A DNA stretch of 64,000 bases from Anaerovibrio sp. RM50 (GCF_000622005.1 NZ_JHWV01000006.1:62001-126000); one strand, 5' to 3'. Shown: positions 26,584 through 35,836, counted from the first letter of the stretch. Notes: generated from the letters alone by a model not told the origin. A program made the numbers and translations.

Positions 26584-29500
26584 CTATTTTTTATCCATTA
26601 AGGCTTCCTTTTTCTTCGTAAACTTCTGGGATACCCAGATTACCACGCAGTAGAGTACAGGAATAAGGAATATTCCCAAGGAGGTGGCAAAGAGCATACC
26701 GCCTACTACCGCTGTACCCATACTGTTTCTGGCAGCTGCACCGGCACCGCTGGCAGTGGCCAGTGGCAGACAGCCGATGATGAAGGCCAGGGAGGTCATA
26801 AGAATTGGACGGAGTCGCAATCCCGCAGCCTCGATGGTGGCCTTTATAGGGTCCATTCCCGCATCTACACGGGCCTTGGCGAACTCAACTATGAGGATGG
26901 CGTTCTTGGCCGCCAGACCCATAAGCATAATTACGCCAATCTGCATGTAAACGCTGTTTTGAAGTCCTCCGTTCATATAACCGCACATGGCTTCAATCAT
27001 CAGCAGGCTGTACTGAACGAAGAAGGCTCCAAAGAGTCCTGTCGGAACTGACAGAAGTACGGCAAACGGAACGCTCCAGCTCTCATAGAGGGCAGCCAGA
27101 CAGAGGAATACGAATACTATTGAAAGCAACATAATCTGCCCGGTGGATCCCGCGGACTTCTTCTCCTCACGGCTCTGGCCCGACCATTCAATCATGTAGC
27201 CGGCAGGTGCTTTTTCCTTTACAAGCTGTTCCATGGCAGCCATGGCCTGGCCGGAGCTGTAGCCCTCGGCAACAGAACCCTGAATACCAATACTTCTTGC
27301 ACCATTAAATCTGGTTATAACTGAAGTAGATGTGGAAAGCTTCGGAGTAAGAAGGCTGTCCAAAGGAACCATGGCCCCGTCTTTATTTCTTACGAAGCAG
27401 AACTTCAAGGCCTCGGACGCACTTCGATACTGGGCATCGGACTGCATCATAACCTTGTATGTACGACCGAACTGAACGAAATCGTTCACCTGGGTACCAC
27501 CATAGTTAATCTGCAGTGCTGTAAATACATCTGAAAGATTTACACCCATCTGCTTAACCTTTTCCCTGTCCACATCGTATTTGCAAATTGGTGAATCAAT
27601 GGAGAAGGTACTGTATACCATAGCAAGCTCAGGCCGCTGGTTGGCTGCTGCCAAAATTTCCTTTAGGAGAGTATCCAGCTCCTGATCCGTGTGACCAGTT
27701 ACATCCTGCAGCTGCATGTTCCAGCCGCCGACCATACCCAGGCCAGGGAGAGACGGAGGAAGAATACCCATAATCTGGGCCTCATTATGTTTGCGTCCCA
27801 AAATATTGGAATTTTTGATAATTGACATAATAGAAAGGTCATCGGTGGTACGCTTACCCCAGTTGTCCAAAGCTATAAACAGAGTACCCGCATTTGATTT
27901 GGTACCAGAGGAAAGTACATCATAACCGGAAACCTTCAGAATGTGAGCAATACCCGGTGCTTCCTTCAGTTCTGCAGCATAGGAATCCAAAGCATCGTAT
28001 GTGCGATTCAGGGATGTGCCCTCAGGCATTGTCAATGATACGATGAAATAGCCCTGGTCTTCGTCCGGAACGAAGGTGGACGGCAGCTTTGTGAAGAAGA
28101 AGCCCGCCAATACGCAGATTACCAGCAGTGAAGCCAAACCCGTCTTGGCATGATCAATAACCCATGCAACACCGCCAGTGTAGCGGTTCTGGGTACGGTC
28201 AAACCAGGCATTGAAGCGGTCAAAGAATCTGTCAAGGAAATTCTTCTTATCGGAATGGGAATTTGGATCATGGGGCTTAAGCAAAGTGGCACAAAGGGCT
28301 GGCGTAAGTGTCAGTGCAACGAAGGCCGACAATGCCATTGATACCACAATGGTCAAAGCGAACTGACGATAAAGCACACCAGTTGTTCCCGAAATGAAGG
28401 CTACCGGAATAAATACCGCAGACAAAACGAAGGCAATTGCCACAACAGGGCCCTGCACCTCGTCCATGGCCTTTTCCGTGGCCTCAACAGGCCCCAGACC
28501 ATCACGCTGCATGTGGGATTCAACATTTTCCACCACAACTATGGCGTCATCTACTACCAGACCTATTGCCAATACCATTGCAAAAAGGGTCAGGGTGTTA
28601 ATGGAAAATCCCAAAATGATAAAGCTGGCAAATGTACCAACCAGTGAAACTGGAATAGCCAGAACCGGAATAAGGGTTGCTCTCCAGCTCTGAAGGAAAA
28701 TGAACACGATGATTATAACCAGAGCCAGCGCCTCTTTAAAGGTCTGTACTACTTCACCGATGGACTCGGTAATAAACTCAGTGTTATCGATGATAGGAAC
28801 ATATACCATATCATCAGGGAAATCCTTGGAGGCTTCCGCCAAAATCTTCTTGACTGAACCAATGGTCTCCATGGCATTGGCATCATCAGTAAGCTTAATA
28901 CCATAACCAGCAGCCGGGGCACCATCGCAGTCGGAAATTACGGAAGTTGTCTTGGCACCAGTCTCTACACGTCCCACATCCTTAAGATATACGCAGGAGC
29001 CATCGGAATTTGTCTTCAAAATAATATTGCCAAATTGCTCCGGAGTTACAAGGCGTCCTTCCAAGCTGCCAGTATACTGCTTCTCCTGATTGGCAGGGGT
29101 AGGAAGCTGACCTATGGTTCCCGCAGGAGCCTGGACATTCTGTTCCTCAATGGCATTCTTAACCTCAGAAATGGTAATGCCCAGCTCAGCCAATTTATCA
29201 GGGTTCAGCCACACGCGCATGGCATAGGTGGAACCGAAGGAGGTTACCTCACCTACGCCCGGAATACGCTTCAGACTATCAACAATGTAAATATCCGCAT
29301 AGTTCATCAAAAAAGTACGCTTAAATGTACCATTTGGAGAAACCATGGCGAACAAATAAGTCATATCACTTGAGGACTTTTTCGTGGTAACACCAGTTTC
29401 CTGTACGTCGGATGGCAAACTTGCATTGGCGATGGAAACGTTGTTCTGTACCAATACGGAGTCCATGTTGCCGTCTGTTCCCAAAGTGAACATCACATCC

Positions 29501-29769
29501 AGACTGTAGCTTCCGCTATCATCGGAGGTGGAGGACATATAATCCATGCCCTGGGTACCATTAACCTGCTCCTCAATAACCTGGGCCACCGTCTGGTTTA
29601 TTACACTGGCGTTGGCACCAGTGTAGGTGGTGCTGACATTAATAGTCGGCTGGCTTATCTGAGGATACTGGGCAATTGGCAGGCTGAAGCCCGCCAATGT
29701 ACCCATGATAACGATAATAAGGGCTATTACAATGGCGAAAATCGGGCGATGTATAAAAAATCGAGCCAT
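26584..29769 (-). CDS. RND multidrug efflux transporter, HAE1 family (AcrB-like)
   Basis: 1061 residues, the full HAE1 length, with twelve membrane helices and two large periplasmic loops. Begins MARFFIHRPIFAIVIALIII-type N terminus as AcrB does. The proton-relay Asp pair is visible in GLVVDDAIVVVENVE, and the second half repeats GLAAKNAILIVEFA. It exports drugs, bile salts or solvents across the inner membrane to the periplasm and outer membrane using proton motive force. It is the last gene of the tripartite operon, 13 nt after the adaptor gene, and ends at a strong terminator. It is firm evidence that the host has an outer membrane. Confidence 0.96.
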   Translation of the reverse strand: MARFFIHRPIFAIVIALIIVIMGTLAGFSLPIAQYPQISQPTINVSTTYTGANASVINQTVAQVIEEQVNGTQGMDYMSSTSDDSGSYSLDVMFTLGTDGNMDSVLVQNNVSIANASLPSDVQETGVTTKKSSSDMTYLFAMVSPNGTFKRTFLMNYADIYIVDSLKRIPGVGEVTSFGSTYAMRVWLNPDKLAELGITISEVKNAIEEQNVQAPAGTIGQLPTPANQEKQYTGSLEGRLVTPEQFGNIILKTNSDGSCVYLKDVGRVETGAKTTSVISDCDGAPAAGYGIKLTDDANAMETIGSVKKILAEASKDFPDDMVYVPIIDNTEFITESIGEVVQTFKEALALVIIIVFIFLQSWRATLIPVLAIPVSLVGTFASFIILGFSINTLTLFAMVLAIGLVVDDAIVVVENVESHMQRDGLGPVEATEKAMDEVQGPVVAIAFVLSAVFIPVAFISGTTGVLYRQFALTIVVSMALSAFVALTLTPALCATLLKPHDPNSHSDKKNFLDRFFDRFNAWFDRTQNRYTGGVAWVIDHAKTGLASLLVICVLAGFFFTKLPSTFVPDEDQGYFIVSLTMPEGTSLNRTYDALDSYAAELKEAPGIAHILKVSGYDVLSSGTKSNAGTLFIALDNWGKRTTDDLSIMSIIKNSNILGRKHNEAQIMGILPPSLPGLGMVGGWNMQLQDVTGHTDQELDTLLKEILAAANQRPELAMVYSTFSIDSPICKYDVDREKVKQMGVNLSDVFTALQINYGGTQVNDFVQFGRTYKVMMQSDAQYRSASEALKFCFVRNKDGAMVPLDSLLTPKLSTSTSVITRFNGARSIGIQGSVAEGYSSGQAMAAMEQLVKEKAPAGYMIEWSGQSREEKKSAGSTGQIMLLSIVFVFLCLAALYESWSVPFAVLLSVPTGLFGAFFVQYSLLMIEAMCGYMNGGLQNSVYMQIGVIMLMGLAAKNAILIVEFAKARVDAGMDPIKATIEAAGLRLRPILMTSLAFIIGCLPLATASGAGAAARNSMGTAVVGGMLFATSLGIFLIPVLYCVVIWVSQKFTKKKEALMDKK

Positions 29770-29782
29770 AATTCCCGCCTCC

Positions 29783-30979
29783 TTAGGACTTGTTTACAAT
29801 ATCAGAAGTTTCTTTAAGTGAGAATCCCATATCATCAGCAGTTACCATAGTTACATCCAGATCCTTGCCGGACTGGAGGTTGGTCAAACCGTCCACGATA
29901 ACAGTATCGTCCTTGGTTACACCTTTTTTAACTATATAATAGCTGCCTACCTTTTCACCCAAAACAACGTTCTTGGAAAGTGATTTGCCATTCTCATCAA
30001 CTACAAGAACAAAGGACTCCTCCAACAGCTGCTGAACAGCTCTCTGAGGTACAAGGACAGCGTCCTTCACCATTACATCAAAGAACTTAACGCGGGCGAA
30101 CATACCAGGGAGCAATGTCTTATACGGATTGGAGAAAAGTGCCTTTATGGTAAGTGAACCAGAATTATCATTAAAGGAGCGGTCTGCTGCAGTGAGCTTG
30201 CCCACCAATGGATATTCATACCCATTTGAAAGGACAATCTTCACATCCGGCAGAGCTTCAGAACCTTTAGCATACGACGTACCCTCTTCCTCTGCCTTGG
30301 CCAGAATATCCAGATATTCTGTCTCACTGACGCTGAACTGGGCATAAATAGGATCAAGGGAACCGATGGATACCAGCTTGGTGGTTCCGGCGGTGGCGTA
30401 GGTACCTACAGCCACATCATCAACGGAAAGTCTGCCGCTCATAGGAGCGTAAACGATGGTATCGTCAAGATTTTCCTGGGCCTTTCTCACAGCTGCCCTT
30501 TCAGAGTCAACGGTGGCCATGTTTGCCTTCACGTTTTCTCTCTGATTAAAGAGTTCCTGCTCGGAAATAGCTTTTTCGCTAAAGAGCATTTCATCCCTGT
30601 ACAAATCATCCTGGGCTGTTCTGAGATCAGACTCGGCCTTATGAAGATTGGCCTGGGCCTCAATAACTGCAGATTCATACTGTCTGGAATCAATGCGGTA
30701 CAAAGGCTGGCCCTCAACAACAGTGTCGCCGCCTTTAAAATACTTTTCCATTATACTGCCGGAAACTCTGGAATGTACCTCAACATCATCTGTGCCCTTC
30801 AGCTGTCCCGGGTAGCTGTAGGAGACATTTGTATCCTGCTGGAGTACCTTCATAGCCTTTACAGGAGTCTTCCCAGCGGCTTGTTGATTATCACCGCCGC
30901 AGCCGGCAAATATCATACTTGTCAATAAGGCAAGGGCGCTAATAACAGCTCCTGCCTTTTTTCCTTTAAAACCCATCAC
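29783..30979 (-). CDS. RND periplasmic adaptor (membrane fusion) lipoprotein
   Basis: 398 residues. Signal peptide with lipobox FAGC (Cys near residue 27). Domains: beta-barrel/lipoyl half-motifs VEVHSRVSGSIMEKYF and VYAPMSGRLSVDDV around a coiled-coil hairpin (about 105-165), then barrel and membrane-proximal domains (VLVPQRAVQQ). It bridges the AcrB-like pump and the TolC-like channel. GTG at 30979 is chosen because AAGGGGG lies 8 nt upstream; the next codon is ATG. The start is 3 nt after the outer-membrane factor gene, so the genes are coupled. Confidence 0.95.
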   Translation of the reverse strand: MMGFKGKKAGAVISALALLTSMIFAGCGGDNQQAAGKTPVKAMKVLQQDTNVSYSYPGQLKGTDDVEVHSRVSGSIMEKYFKGGDTVVEGQPLYRIDSRQYESAVIEAQANLHKAESDLRTAQDDLYRDEMLFSEKAISEQELFNQRENVKANMATVDSERAAVRKAQENLDDTIVYAPMSGRLSVDDVAVGTYATAGTTKLVSIGSLDPIYAQFSVSETEYLDILAKAEEEGTSYAKGSEALPDVKIVLSNGYEYPLVGKLTAADRSFNDNSGSLTIKALFSNPYKTLLPGMFARVKFFDVMVKDAVLVPQRAVQQLLEESFVLVVDENGKSLSKNVVLGEKVGSYYIVKKGVTKDDTVIVDGLTNLQSGKDLDVTMVTADDMGFSLKETSDIVNKS

Positions 30980-30982
30980 CAG

Positions 30983-32329
30983 TTATTCCCCCTTATTCTC
31001 GCTTTTTTCCATGGCCTGACGATAAGGCTCCACATCAAGATCAACTGGAACACCCATCGCTTTATCGAGATCTGCCTTGCTGTAGTTGTATTTATACAAT
31101 GCATTAATATAATCGCCCTTGGCGGAAACCAGCTTGTCCTGGGCATCCATAACCTCAAGGTTGGTTCCCACACCAGCATTGTAGCGAACTACCTCAATGC
31201 GGTAATCCTCCTGGGCCTTGGCCAGGGCTTCCCGCATGGTACCGATATTTTCCTCTGCAGCCCGCATATTCAGATACGCTGTGCGGACCTCAAGCTTAAC
31301 GGTATTTAACTTATCCTTCAGCTCAGCCTCTGCACGGTGTACAGCTGCTTTCTTTTTATTCACCTGGGCTGAGGCGATACCGCTGTCAAAAATATCCCAG
31401 GTCAGCTGAACACCTGCAGTCCAGCTGTCGGCGGAAACACTGTCGGTTTTGAAAGGAGAGCTGCCACCGATATTACGGTTTACTCCCGCATCCAGCTTTG
31501 GACGCATGCCGGATTTCGTAGCTTCCATCTCTGCTTTTTTCTGTTTGAGATTATACATTTTCTGGAAGAGATCCGGACGATGTAACTGGGCATATTCATC
31601 ACATTCCGGCAAAGTCATGGTATATTCTTCGTATACCAGCTGTTCCTTTGCCTCTGTCTCAGTCTCCGTAGGCAGTCCCACATCGTTATTAAAGGTTGAC
31701 ACTGCCACCCGATAATCATTAACCATTGTTACAAGCTTTTGTTTTCCCTCAGCCAGGGAAACCTCTGAGCTCAGCACGTCCTTCTGTGCCACTACACCAG
31801 CCCTCAATTTGGCGCTGACGTTGTCCAGATGGGCCTGGAGATTGTTTACAGACTCCTGATAAACCTCCACTTCACTGCGGCATCTCAAAATATTGTAGTA
31901 ATCCCCTGATACTGTACAGCGAATTTCCTGCTTGGTACGCTCCAGATCAAGCTCTGCCCCGGAAAGCCCCATTTCTGCTGCCTCAATATTGTTCTCGATT
32001 TTTCCGCCGGAATAAATTGGCATGGACAATGAGAACTGATTGGAATAGAGTCCGTCATGGGACCAGGTTTCATAGGACTTGCCCCCTACCCGATAGGCGG
32101 AGCTGGTCCAGCTCACTTTAGGTCCCCCATTGCGCCGGGCCTCTCTCAAGGACCAGTAAGCGCTGTCCAGATCTGCACCACTTTCCTCAATGGTGTAGTT
32201 GTTATCAAGGGCCATCTGTATTCCTTCATCCAGAGTAACACTCACACGCTCTGCTGAAGATGTGCCACAAGCAGTTAGCACGGCAAGAGCCAGGGCAACA
32301 GCTCCCGCTTTTCTCCTTTTAAAATTCAT
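30983..32329 (-). CDS. TolC-family outer membrane efflux lipoprotein
   Basis: 448 residues. Signal peptide with lipobox LTAC (Cys near 21). Two structural repeats typical of the family: a first coiled-coil (LDLERTKQEIRCTVSGDYYN) and a second (ELKDKLNTVKLEVRTAYLNM), each followed by short strand segments that enter the outer membrane barrel (FSLSMPIYSGG, VQLTWDIFDSG). It forms the trimeric exit duct. It heads the operon, with GGGGGA before the ATG. The gene order here, outer-membrane factor, adaptor, pump, differs from the classical acrAB order. Confidence 0.95.
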   Translation of the reverse strand: MNFKRRKAGAVALALAVLTACGTSSAERVSVTLDEGIQMALDNNYTIEESGADLDSAYWSLREARRNGGPKVSWTSSAYRVGGKSYETWSHDGLYSNQFSLSMPIYSGGKIENNIEAAEMGLSGAELDLERTKQEIRCTVSGDYYNILRCRSEVEVYQESVNNLQAHLDNVSAKLRAGVVAQKDVLSSEVSLAEGKQKLVTMVNDYRVAVSTFNNDVGLPTETETEAKEQLVYEEYTMTLPECDEYAQLHRPDLFQKMYNLKQKKAEMEATKSGMRPKLDAGVNRNIGGSSPFKTDSVSADSWTAGVQLTWDIFDSGIASAQVNKKKAAVHRAEAELKDKLNTVKLEVRTAYLNMRAAEENIGTMREALAKAQEDYRIEVVRYNAGVGTNLEVMDAQDKLVSAKGDYINALYKYNYSKADLDKAMGVPVDLDVEPYRQAMEKSENKGE

Positions 32330-32388
32330 ATTCTTTTTCCCCCTGAAATAGCAAACAAATTATAAATAAGTCCATTGCTATAAAAAAA

Positions 32389-32417
32389 ATTATATATTAC
32401 ACTTTCCTAGAATTCTA
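32389..32417 (-). promoter_or_regulatory. Probable promoter and operator of the RND operon
   Basis: On the minus strand TAGAAT (32412-32417), a 17-nt spacer and TATAAT (32389-32394). The -35 lies inside a perfect 10-bp palindrome TAGAATTCTA (32408-32417), a possible repressor site. The start would be near 32382, giving a leader of about 50 nt. Confidence 0.5.
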
Positions 32418-32458
32418 CTTGCACATAGGTAATTCCTGCATTTTTTTCATTTTTTTTG

Positions 32459-32486
32459 CAAAAAAACAGACCAGACATCAGGTCTG
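32459..32486 (-). terminator. Terminator-like hairpin in the divergent region
   Basis: CAGACC (32467-32472) / GGTCTG (32481-32486) followed on the minus strand by eight T. No minus-strand gene lies upstream of it, so it may stop antisense transcription from the 32583-33707 gene, protecting the RND promoter. Confidence 0.55.
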
Positions 32487-32582
32487 ACCTATTAAAGGGA
32501 AATAATTAATATTTGTCGAATGGTAACAGAGCAGGTAATGGGCTTTTACAAAGTTATTTATTACAGAAGGGCGATGAAATTA

Positions 32583-33707
32583 ATGGCGGTTCATAAAAAG
32601 GACAAGACCAATTCCATATCAAGACGTGATTTCCTTAAATTGTCAGCGGCTGCGGGTATTGCACTGACAGGCTTAGGGGGAAATGTGGCTAAAGCCGGAA
32701 CGAATGAGGCAATGGCCGAAATAAGTAATTCAGTGAAGACCATCCCTTTAGCTGATGTTGACCAGATCAGAAATAAAAAAATAAAAATTGTTCCACCTAA
32801 GGAAGCTGTCCGTTATGAAATAATTGACAGCCATCTCCATTTCACGGATTTTTTACAAAAATCCGATGGTTTTCCGGCTTTATGCAGAGCCATGGATATG
32901 GCAGGGGTGAAAAAATCTGTAATATTTGGTATGCCTATAGCCATGGAGTGTGACAGCCACTTTTATTACTATTCCGCAACGGATTATTTGGTGGCTCAGC
33001 AGCTTTTGGCACAGCCCGATGAAATACGCCATCGTTTTTATCCCTTCTGCTGCGGATTTAACTGCAACGATAAATATGCTGCCGACCATTTGGAGCGACT
33101 ACTTCACATCTATCCGGATTTCTGGAGGGGCATCGGGGAAATTATGAGCCGCCATGATGATTTAACGGCCCATACATACGGTGAGGTGCCTCACATGGAT
33201 GGGGGCGGCTTTTTGGGGATTTACGATGTTGCGGCCCAAAAGGGGCTGCCGGTGCTGGTTCATCACAATATTACCGCCCAAAATACCGAAAGGATTCTTT
33301 ACCTTCATGAACTTAAAAATGCACTGGCATACAACCGCCAATGCAATATTATCTGGGCCCATATTGGTATTTCCCGCCAGGTGGAGGTAAAGGAGCTTCC
33401 CCAGATTGCCCATGAGCTTCTAAGGGACAATAAAAATCTATGGATGGATATTTCATGGCTGGTTTACGATCATTATTTCCTTGATAAATTCCCTGATAAT
33501 TATTATGACGGAAATACCATGGAGGACTGGGTGGAGCTTATTGAACGCCATCCGGACCGTTTTCTTTTGGGCACGGACAAGGTGGGACACTGGCAGACCT
33601 ATCCAGCCGAGGTGATGAAGTATTACCCGTTGCTGGACAAGCTGAAGCCCTCCACCGTTGCTGCCATCTGCCACAATAATTTACTTTCATTGATAAAAAA
33701 ATACTGA
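32583..33707 (+). CDS. Tat-exported amidohydrolase (amidohydrolase 2 family)
   Basis: About 374 residues. The twin-arginine signal SRRDFLKLSAAAGIAL shows export of a folded, probably metal-loaded enzyme. The TIM-barrel amidohydrolase motifs include HxH in IDSHLHFTDF, VHHNITAQN, IIWAHIGISR and the late Asp in LLGTDKVGHW. ATG 32583 is chosen for AGAAGGG 11 nt upstream; ATG 32574 is too close to it, and the longer frame to 32520 has no site. It is the only large plus-strand gene of the host part, and is divergent from the RND operon. The substrate is unknown; decarboxylase activity is also found in this family. Confidence 0.85.
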   Translation: MAVHKKDKTNSISRRDFLKLSAAAGIALTGLGGNVAKAGTNEAMAEISNSVKTIPLADVDQIRNKKIKIVPPKEAVRYEIIDSHLHFTDFLQKSDGFPALCRAMDMAGVKKSVIFGMPIAMECDSHFYYYSATDYLVAQQLLAQPDEIRHRFYPFCCGFNCNDKYAADHLERLLHIYPDFWRGIGEIMSRHDDLTAHTYGEVPHMDGGGFLGIYDVAAQKGLPVLVHHNITAQNTERILYLHELKNALAYNRQCNIIWAHIGISRQVEVKELPQIAHELLRDNKNLWMDISWLVYDHYFLDKFPDNYYDGNTMEDWVELIERHPDRFLLGTDKVGHWQTYPAEVMKYYPLLDKLKPSTVAAICHNNLLSLIKKY

Positions 33708-33730
33708 GTTGTATATTTCCACAATAAAAA

Positions 33731-33765
33731 GGGTGCCATTTGATGATTTTCATCAGTTGACACCC
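33731..33765. terminator. Bidirectional terminator between convergent genes
   Basis: GGGTGccATTTGATG (33731-33745) pairs with CATCAGTTGACACCC (33751-33765), with A/T-rich tails on both sides. It separates the plus-strand amidohydrolase from the minus-strand RNase H gene. Confidence 0.8.
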
Positions 33766-33810
33766 AATTTTCATATTAATTTATAAAATTATCTCAAACA
33801 AACCAGTCCA

Positions 33811-34392
33811 TCAGATTTCAAGGGCGGCCTTGGCCAGCTTATCTGCCAGTTCATTGCCCGCAACCCCCGTATGTCCCGCCACCTTTACAAAGGTAACAAG
33901 ATTGCGTCTTTCCTTCATAAAGGCCGCGTACTGGGTGGTAAGTGGTGTATTGGTCTTCCAATGGCCCAGGGCCCACTCGGAAATCCCCACATAATCATGG
34001 CAAATGGTGATGTGCTCCAATCCCTGAGCTTCGGCCCAGAGCACTGCCTCCATGGCCCCTGCTACTTCCCCGGCCACATTGTGGAGCTTGGCAGACTCCT
34101 CAGAGGTGCCCTTACCGTTGGCCTTATAGATGAGGCCACCATTTTCATAAATGGCCATGCCCCAGCTGTATTCCCCGTTAAAATAGGAGCCGTCCACATA
34201 GGCCACTACCCCTTCAATGGGAGCAGCCAATACTTCCTCATCATTAATGTAGGCATCGGCTTCAGCCCTTGTAACAAAGCCCTTGAACTTGGCACCTTTA
34301 AAGCCCACAGTCTGCTTCTGGCATTCAGCCCATGTGGTATAGATTCCCGGCTGACGCCCCTGCTTCACAGCATAAAACTTCTTTTGAGCCAT
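33811..34392 (-). CDS. Ribonuclease H family protein with viroplasmin (Cauli_VI) domain
   Basis: 193 residues from the ATG at 34392 (GGTG 8 nt upstream). The N-terminal ~45 residues (KKFYAVKQGRQPGIYTTWAE, TRAEADAYI) form the caulimovirus viroplasmin-like domain that binds RNA/DNA hybrids; the C-terminal domain is RNase HI (VAYVDGSYF, GEVAGAMEAVLWA, HDYVGISEW, VKVAGHTGVAGNELADKLA) with Asp/Glu/Asp/Asp catalytic positions visible. It cleaves RNA in RNA/DNA hybrids. It is a host gene, the last one before the prophage. Confidence 0.93.
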   Translation of the reverse strand: MAQKKFYAVKQGRQPGIYTTWAECQKQTVGFKGAKFKGFVTRAEADAYINDEEVLAAPIEGVVAYVDGSYFNGEYSWGMAIYENGGLIYKANGKGTSEESAKLHNVAGEVAGAMEAVLWAEAQGLEHITICHDYVGISEWALGHWKTNTPLTTQYAAFMKERRNLVTFVKVAGHTGVAGNELADKLAKAALEI

Positions 34393-34522
34393 TATCTGTT
34401 CACCAAATCCTTTTTTGCACTTTTTCATGCACATACTAAATTTTTAAATCTTCTCTAAACCGCATGTTTCCTGCACTTTTCAACATAGTTGATTATATCA
34501 CGTTTTCACAAAAACATTTTTG

Positions 34523-34544
34523 ATGCAGACAAAATGCAGACAAA
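34523..34544. repeat. Tandem 11-bp repeat in the host/prophage junction
   Basis: ATGCAGACAAA occurs twice head to tail (34523-34533, 34534-34544), in the 164-nt gap between the RNase H gene and the radC gene. Tandem direct repeats of this size are typical of integrase arm sites, so this may be one end of the att region. The core site cannot be identified without the other junction. Confidence 0.45.
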
Positions 34545-34556
34545 TCTCTGGCATGA

Positions 34557-35159
34557 TTACAAGTCACCATCTCCATGCTCTTTCATGCTGTAGTAGGTGC
34601 CATAATCTGAAAGCACAATATGGTCCAGTATGACAATGTCCATTATCTTGCCAGCCTGTACGAGTTGGCGTGTTATCGTGATGTCATTACCGCTTGGAGA
34701 CACATCGCCGCTTGGGTGATTGTGGGCTAATATGATGGCGGCACTACTATGCCTGATTGCTTCCTTGAAAACTTCACGAGGATGCACAACAGAAGCTGTC
34801 ATGCTTCCACAGCTTATCTCTTTTACTGCAAGGACATGATGCTTTATATCCAGACAGGCAATAACAAAATGCTCTTTCATCATGTCATAACGGTTCGCTT
34901 TCATGTGCTTATATATTACATCAAAAGAGTCGTCTGGGCAACGGACTGTAGGTCTGTCAATCTTGTTCTTCTTCTCAAACATACGCCTTGCCAGCTCATT
35001 CATGGCAATAACCTTCTTGGCTGTTGCTGGTCCTACATTCTCCACTATCTGGGGATTCTCCATTATATCTTCTATGCTGTAGCACGAAACAGCTTCCTCA
35101 TTCACGCCTAAAACTGTTGCAATCAATGAAGCGTTATTCTGGTATTCAACCTTATCCAT
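34557..35159 (-). CDS. RadC-family JAB/MPN-domain protein
   Basis: 200 residues from ATG 35159 (GAGAGG 10-11 nt upstream). The JAMM metalloprotease motif is present as HNHPSGDVSPSGND, preceded by SSAAIILAHNHPSG, and the N terminus keeps a short helix-hairpin-helix region (VENVGPATAKKVIAMNELA). RadC proteins are named for DNA repair but have no proven function; the copies on phages and conjugative elements form a separate group. It is the last gene of the accessory operon. Confidence 0.9.
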   Translation of the reverse strand: MDKVEYQNNASLIATVLGVNEEAVSCYSIEDIMENPQIVENVGPATAKKVIAMNELARRMFEKKNKIDRPTVRCPDDSFDVIYKHMKANRYDMMKEHFVIACLDIKHHVLAVKEISCGSMTASVVHPREVFKEAIRHSSAAIILAHNHPSGDVSPSGNDITITRQLVQAGKIMDIVILDHIVLSDYGTYYSMKEHGDGDL

Positions 35160-35183
35160 ACTGCTGTCATCCTCTCTCATTCT

Positions 35184-35351
35184 TCATTTAACAACATCGA
35201 ATTCAACGCCAACAAAGTCATCAGAACCAAGTATGATATGCTCATGCTTGTACATCTCATCTATGATGTTCTTGGCTTCATCTTCTGAACTGGCGACAAC
35301 ATTTATTGTCCTGCTCAGCACCTCAGTTATCTTGACTTTGAACTCACTCAT
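35184..35351 (-). CDS. DpnD/PcfM-like small protein
   Basis: 55 residues, MSEFKVKITEVLSRTINVVA at the N terminus and ILGSDDFVGVEFDVVK at the C terminus; the pattern RTI.V.A.S.DEA and DDFVGVEF matches DpnD/PcfM proteins of conjugative elements and of the DpnII region. Role unknown. Its ATG overlaps the previous stop (ATGA), showing tight coupling. Too short for length-based gene finders. Confidence 0.7.
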   Translation of the reverse strand: MSEFKVKITEVLSRTINVVASSEDEAKNIIDEMYKHEHIILGSDDFVGVEFDVVK

Positions 35352-35539
35352 TGCTTATCACCATCCTGTACGGCTCCCCAAACTTCAACTGTCTGGTTTA
35401 CAAAATCATTGTCATCAAGTACGATTTCTTCTCTTTCGCACATCAACTCAACATTACAATGTGCATCATAACCGCTATCAGCTTCAACAAATACAAATCT
35501 CCTGATTGTCTTTTTCACTTCCACCTTATACAAAGCCAT
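35348..35539 (-). CDS. Second DpnD/PcfM-like small protein
   Basis: 63 residues from ATG 35539 (AAGGTGTG upstream); the frame extends further but without a site. MALYKVEVKKTIRRFVFVEA and IVLDDNDFVNQTVEVWGA show the same layout as the next gene (strand, RRxVxVEA, DxDFV), so the two look like diverged tandem duplicates. Overlaps the downstream gene by 4 nt. Confidence 0.6.
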   Translation of the reverse strand: MALYKVEVKKTIRRFVFVEADSGYDAHCNVELMCEREEIVLDDNDFVNQTVEVWGAVQDGDKQ

Positions 35540-35567
35540 TTCAATCACACACCTTTTCAAATTAAGA

Positions 35568-35594
35568 AGTCGGCTGACATATAGCCAGCCGACT
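35568..35594. repeat. Perfect 9-bp intercistronic hairpin
   Basis: AGTCGGCTG (35568-35576) / CAGCCGACT (35586-35594) between the PC4 gene and the DpnD-like genes. The tail on the minus strand (TCTTAATTT) is only moderately T-rich: partial terminator or mRNA stabiliser. Confidence 0.6.
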
Positions 35595-35599
35595 GCCAA

Positions 35600-35818
35600 T
35601 TACTTATTCAGAAAATCCTTCAATGCTTCCAGCTCATCATCAGTCAGGGCGATACCTTTGCCCATCTTGCTATGGTCTTCGTTCCAAGGGCGAATATCCC
35701 ACTTCGCTGGTCTACCTCCAAACGATACCTTGTTAATCTCTGTGGTCCAGCCTTTTGCCGAAGTATCACCCAGCTTTGCGCCAAACTCAACAATCTCAAA
35801 TTCAAATTCCTTAGTCAT
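35600..35818 (-). CDS. PC4/YdbC-family single-stranded DNA-binding protein
   Basis: 72 residues. The conserved KGWTTEINKVSFGGRPAKWD, IRPWNEDHSKMGKGIALTDDE block is diagnostic of the YdbC group of PC4 homologues, which bind ssDNA as homodimers. Known copies are frequent on phages and conjugative elements. AGGAGG precedes the ATG. A role in phage DNA replication or recombination is likely but inferred. Confidence 0.9.
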   Translation of the reverse strand: MTKEFEFEIVEFGAKLGDTSAKGWTTEINKVSFGGRPAKWDIRPWNEDHSKMGKGIALTDDELEALKDFLNK

Positions 35819-35836
35819 TTCAAAAAACCTCCTTTA

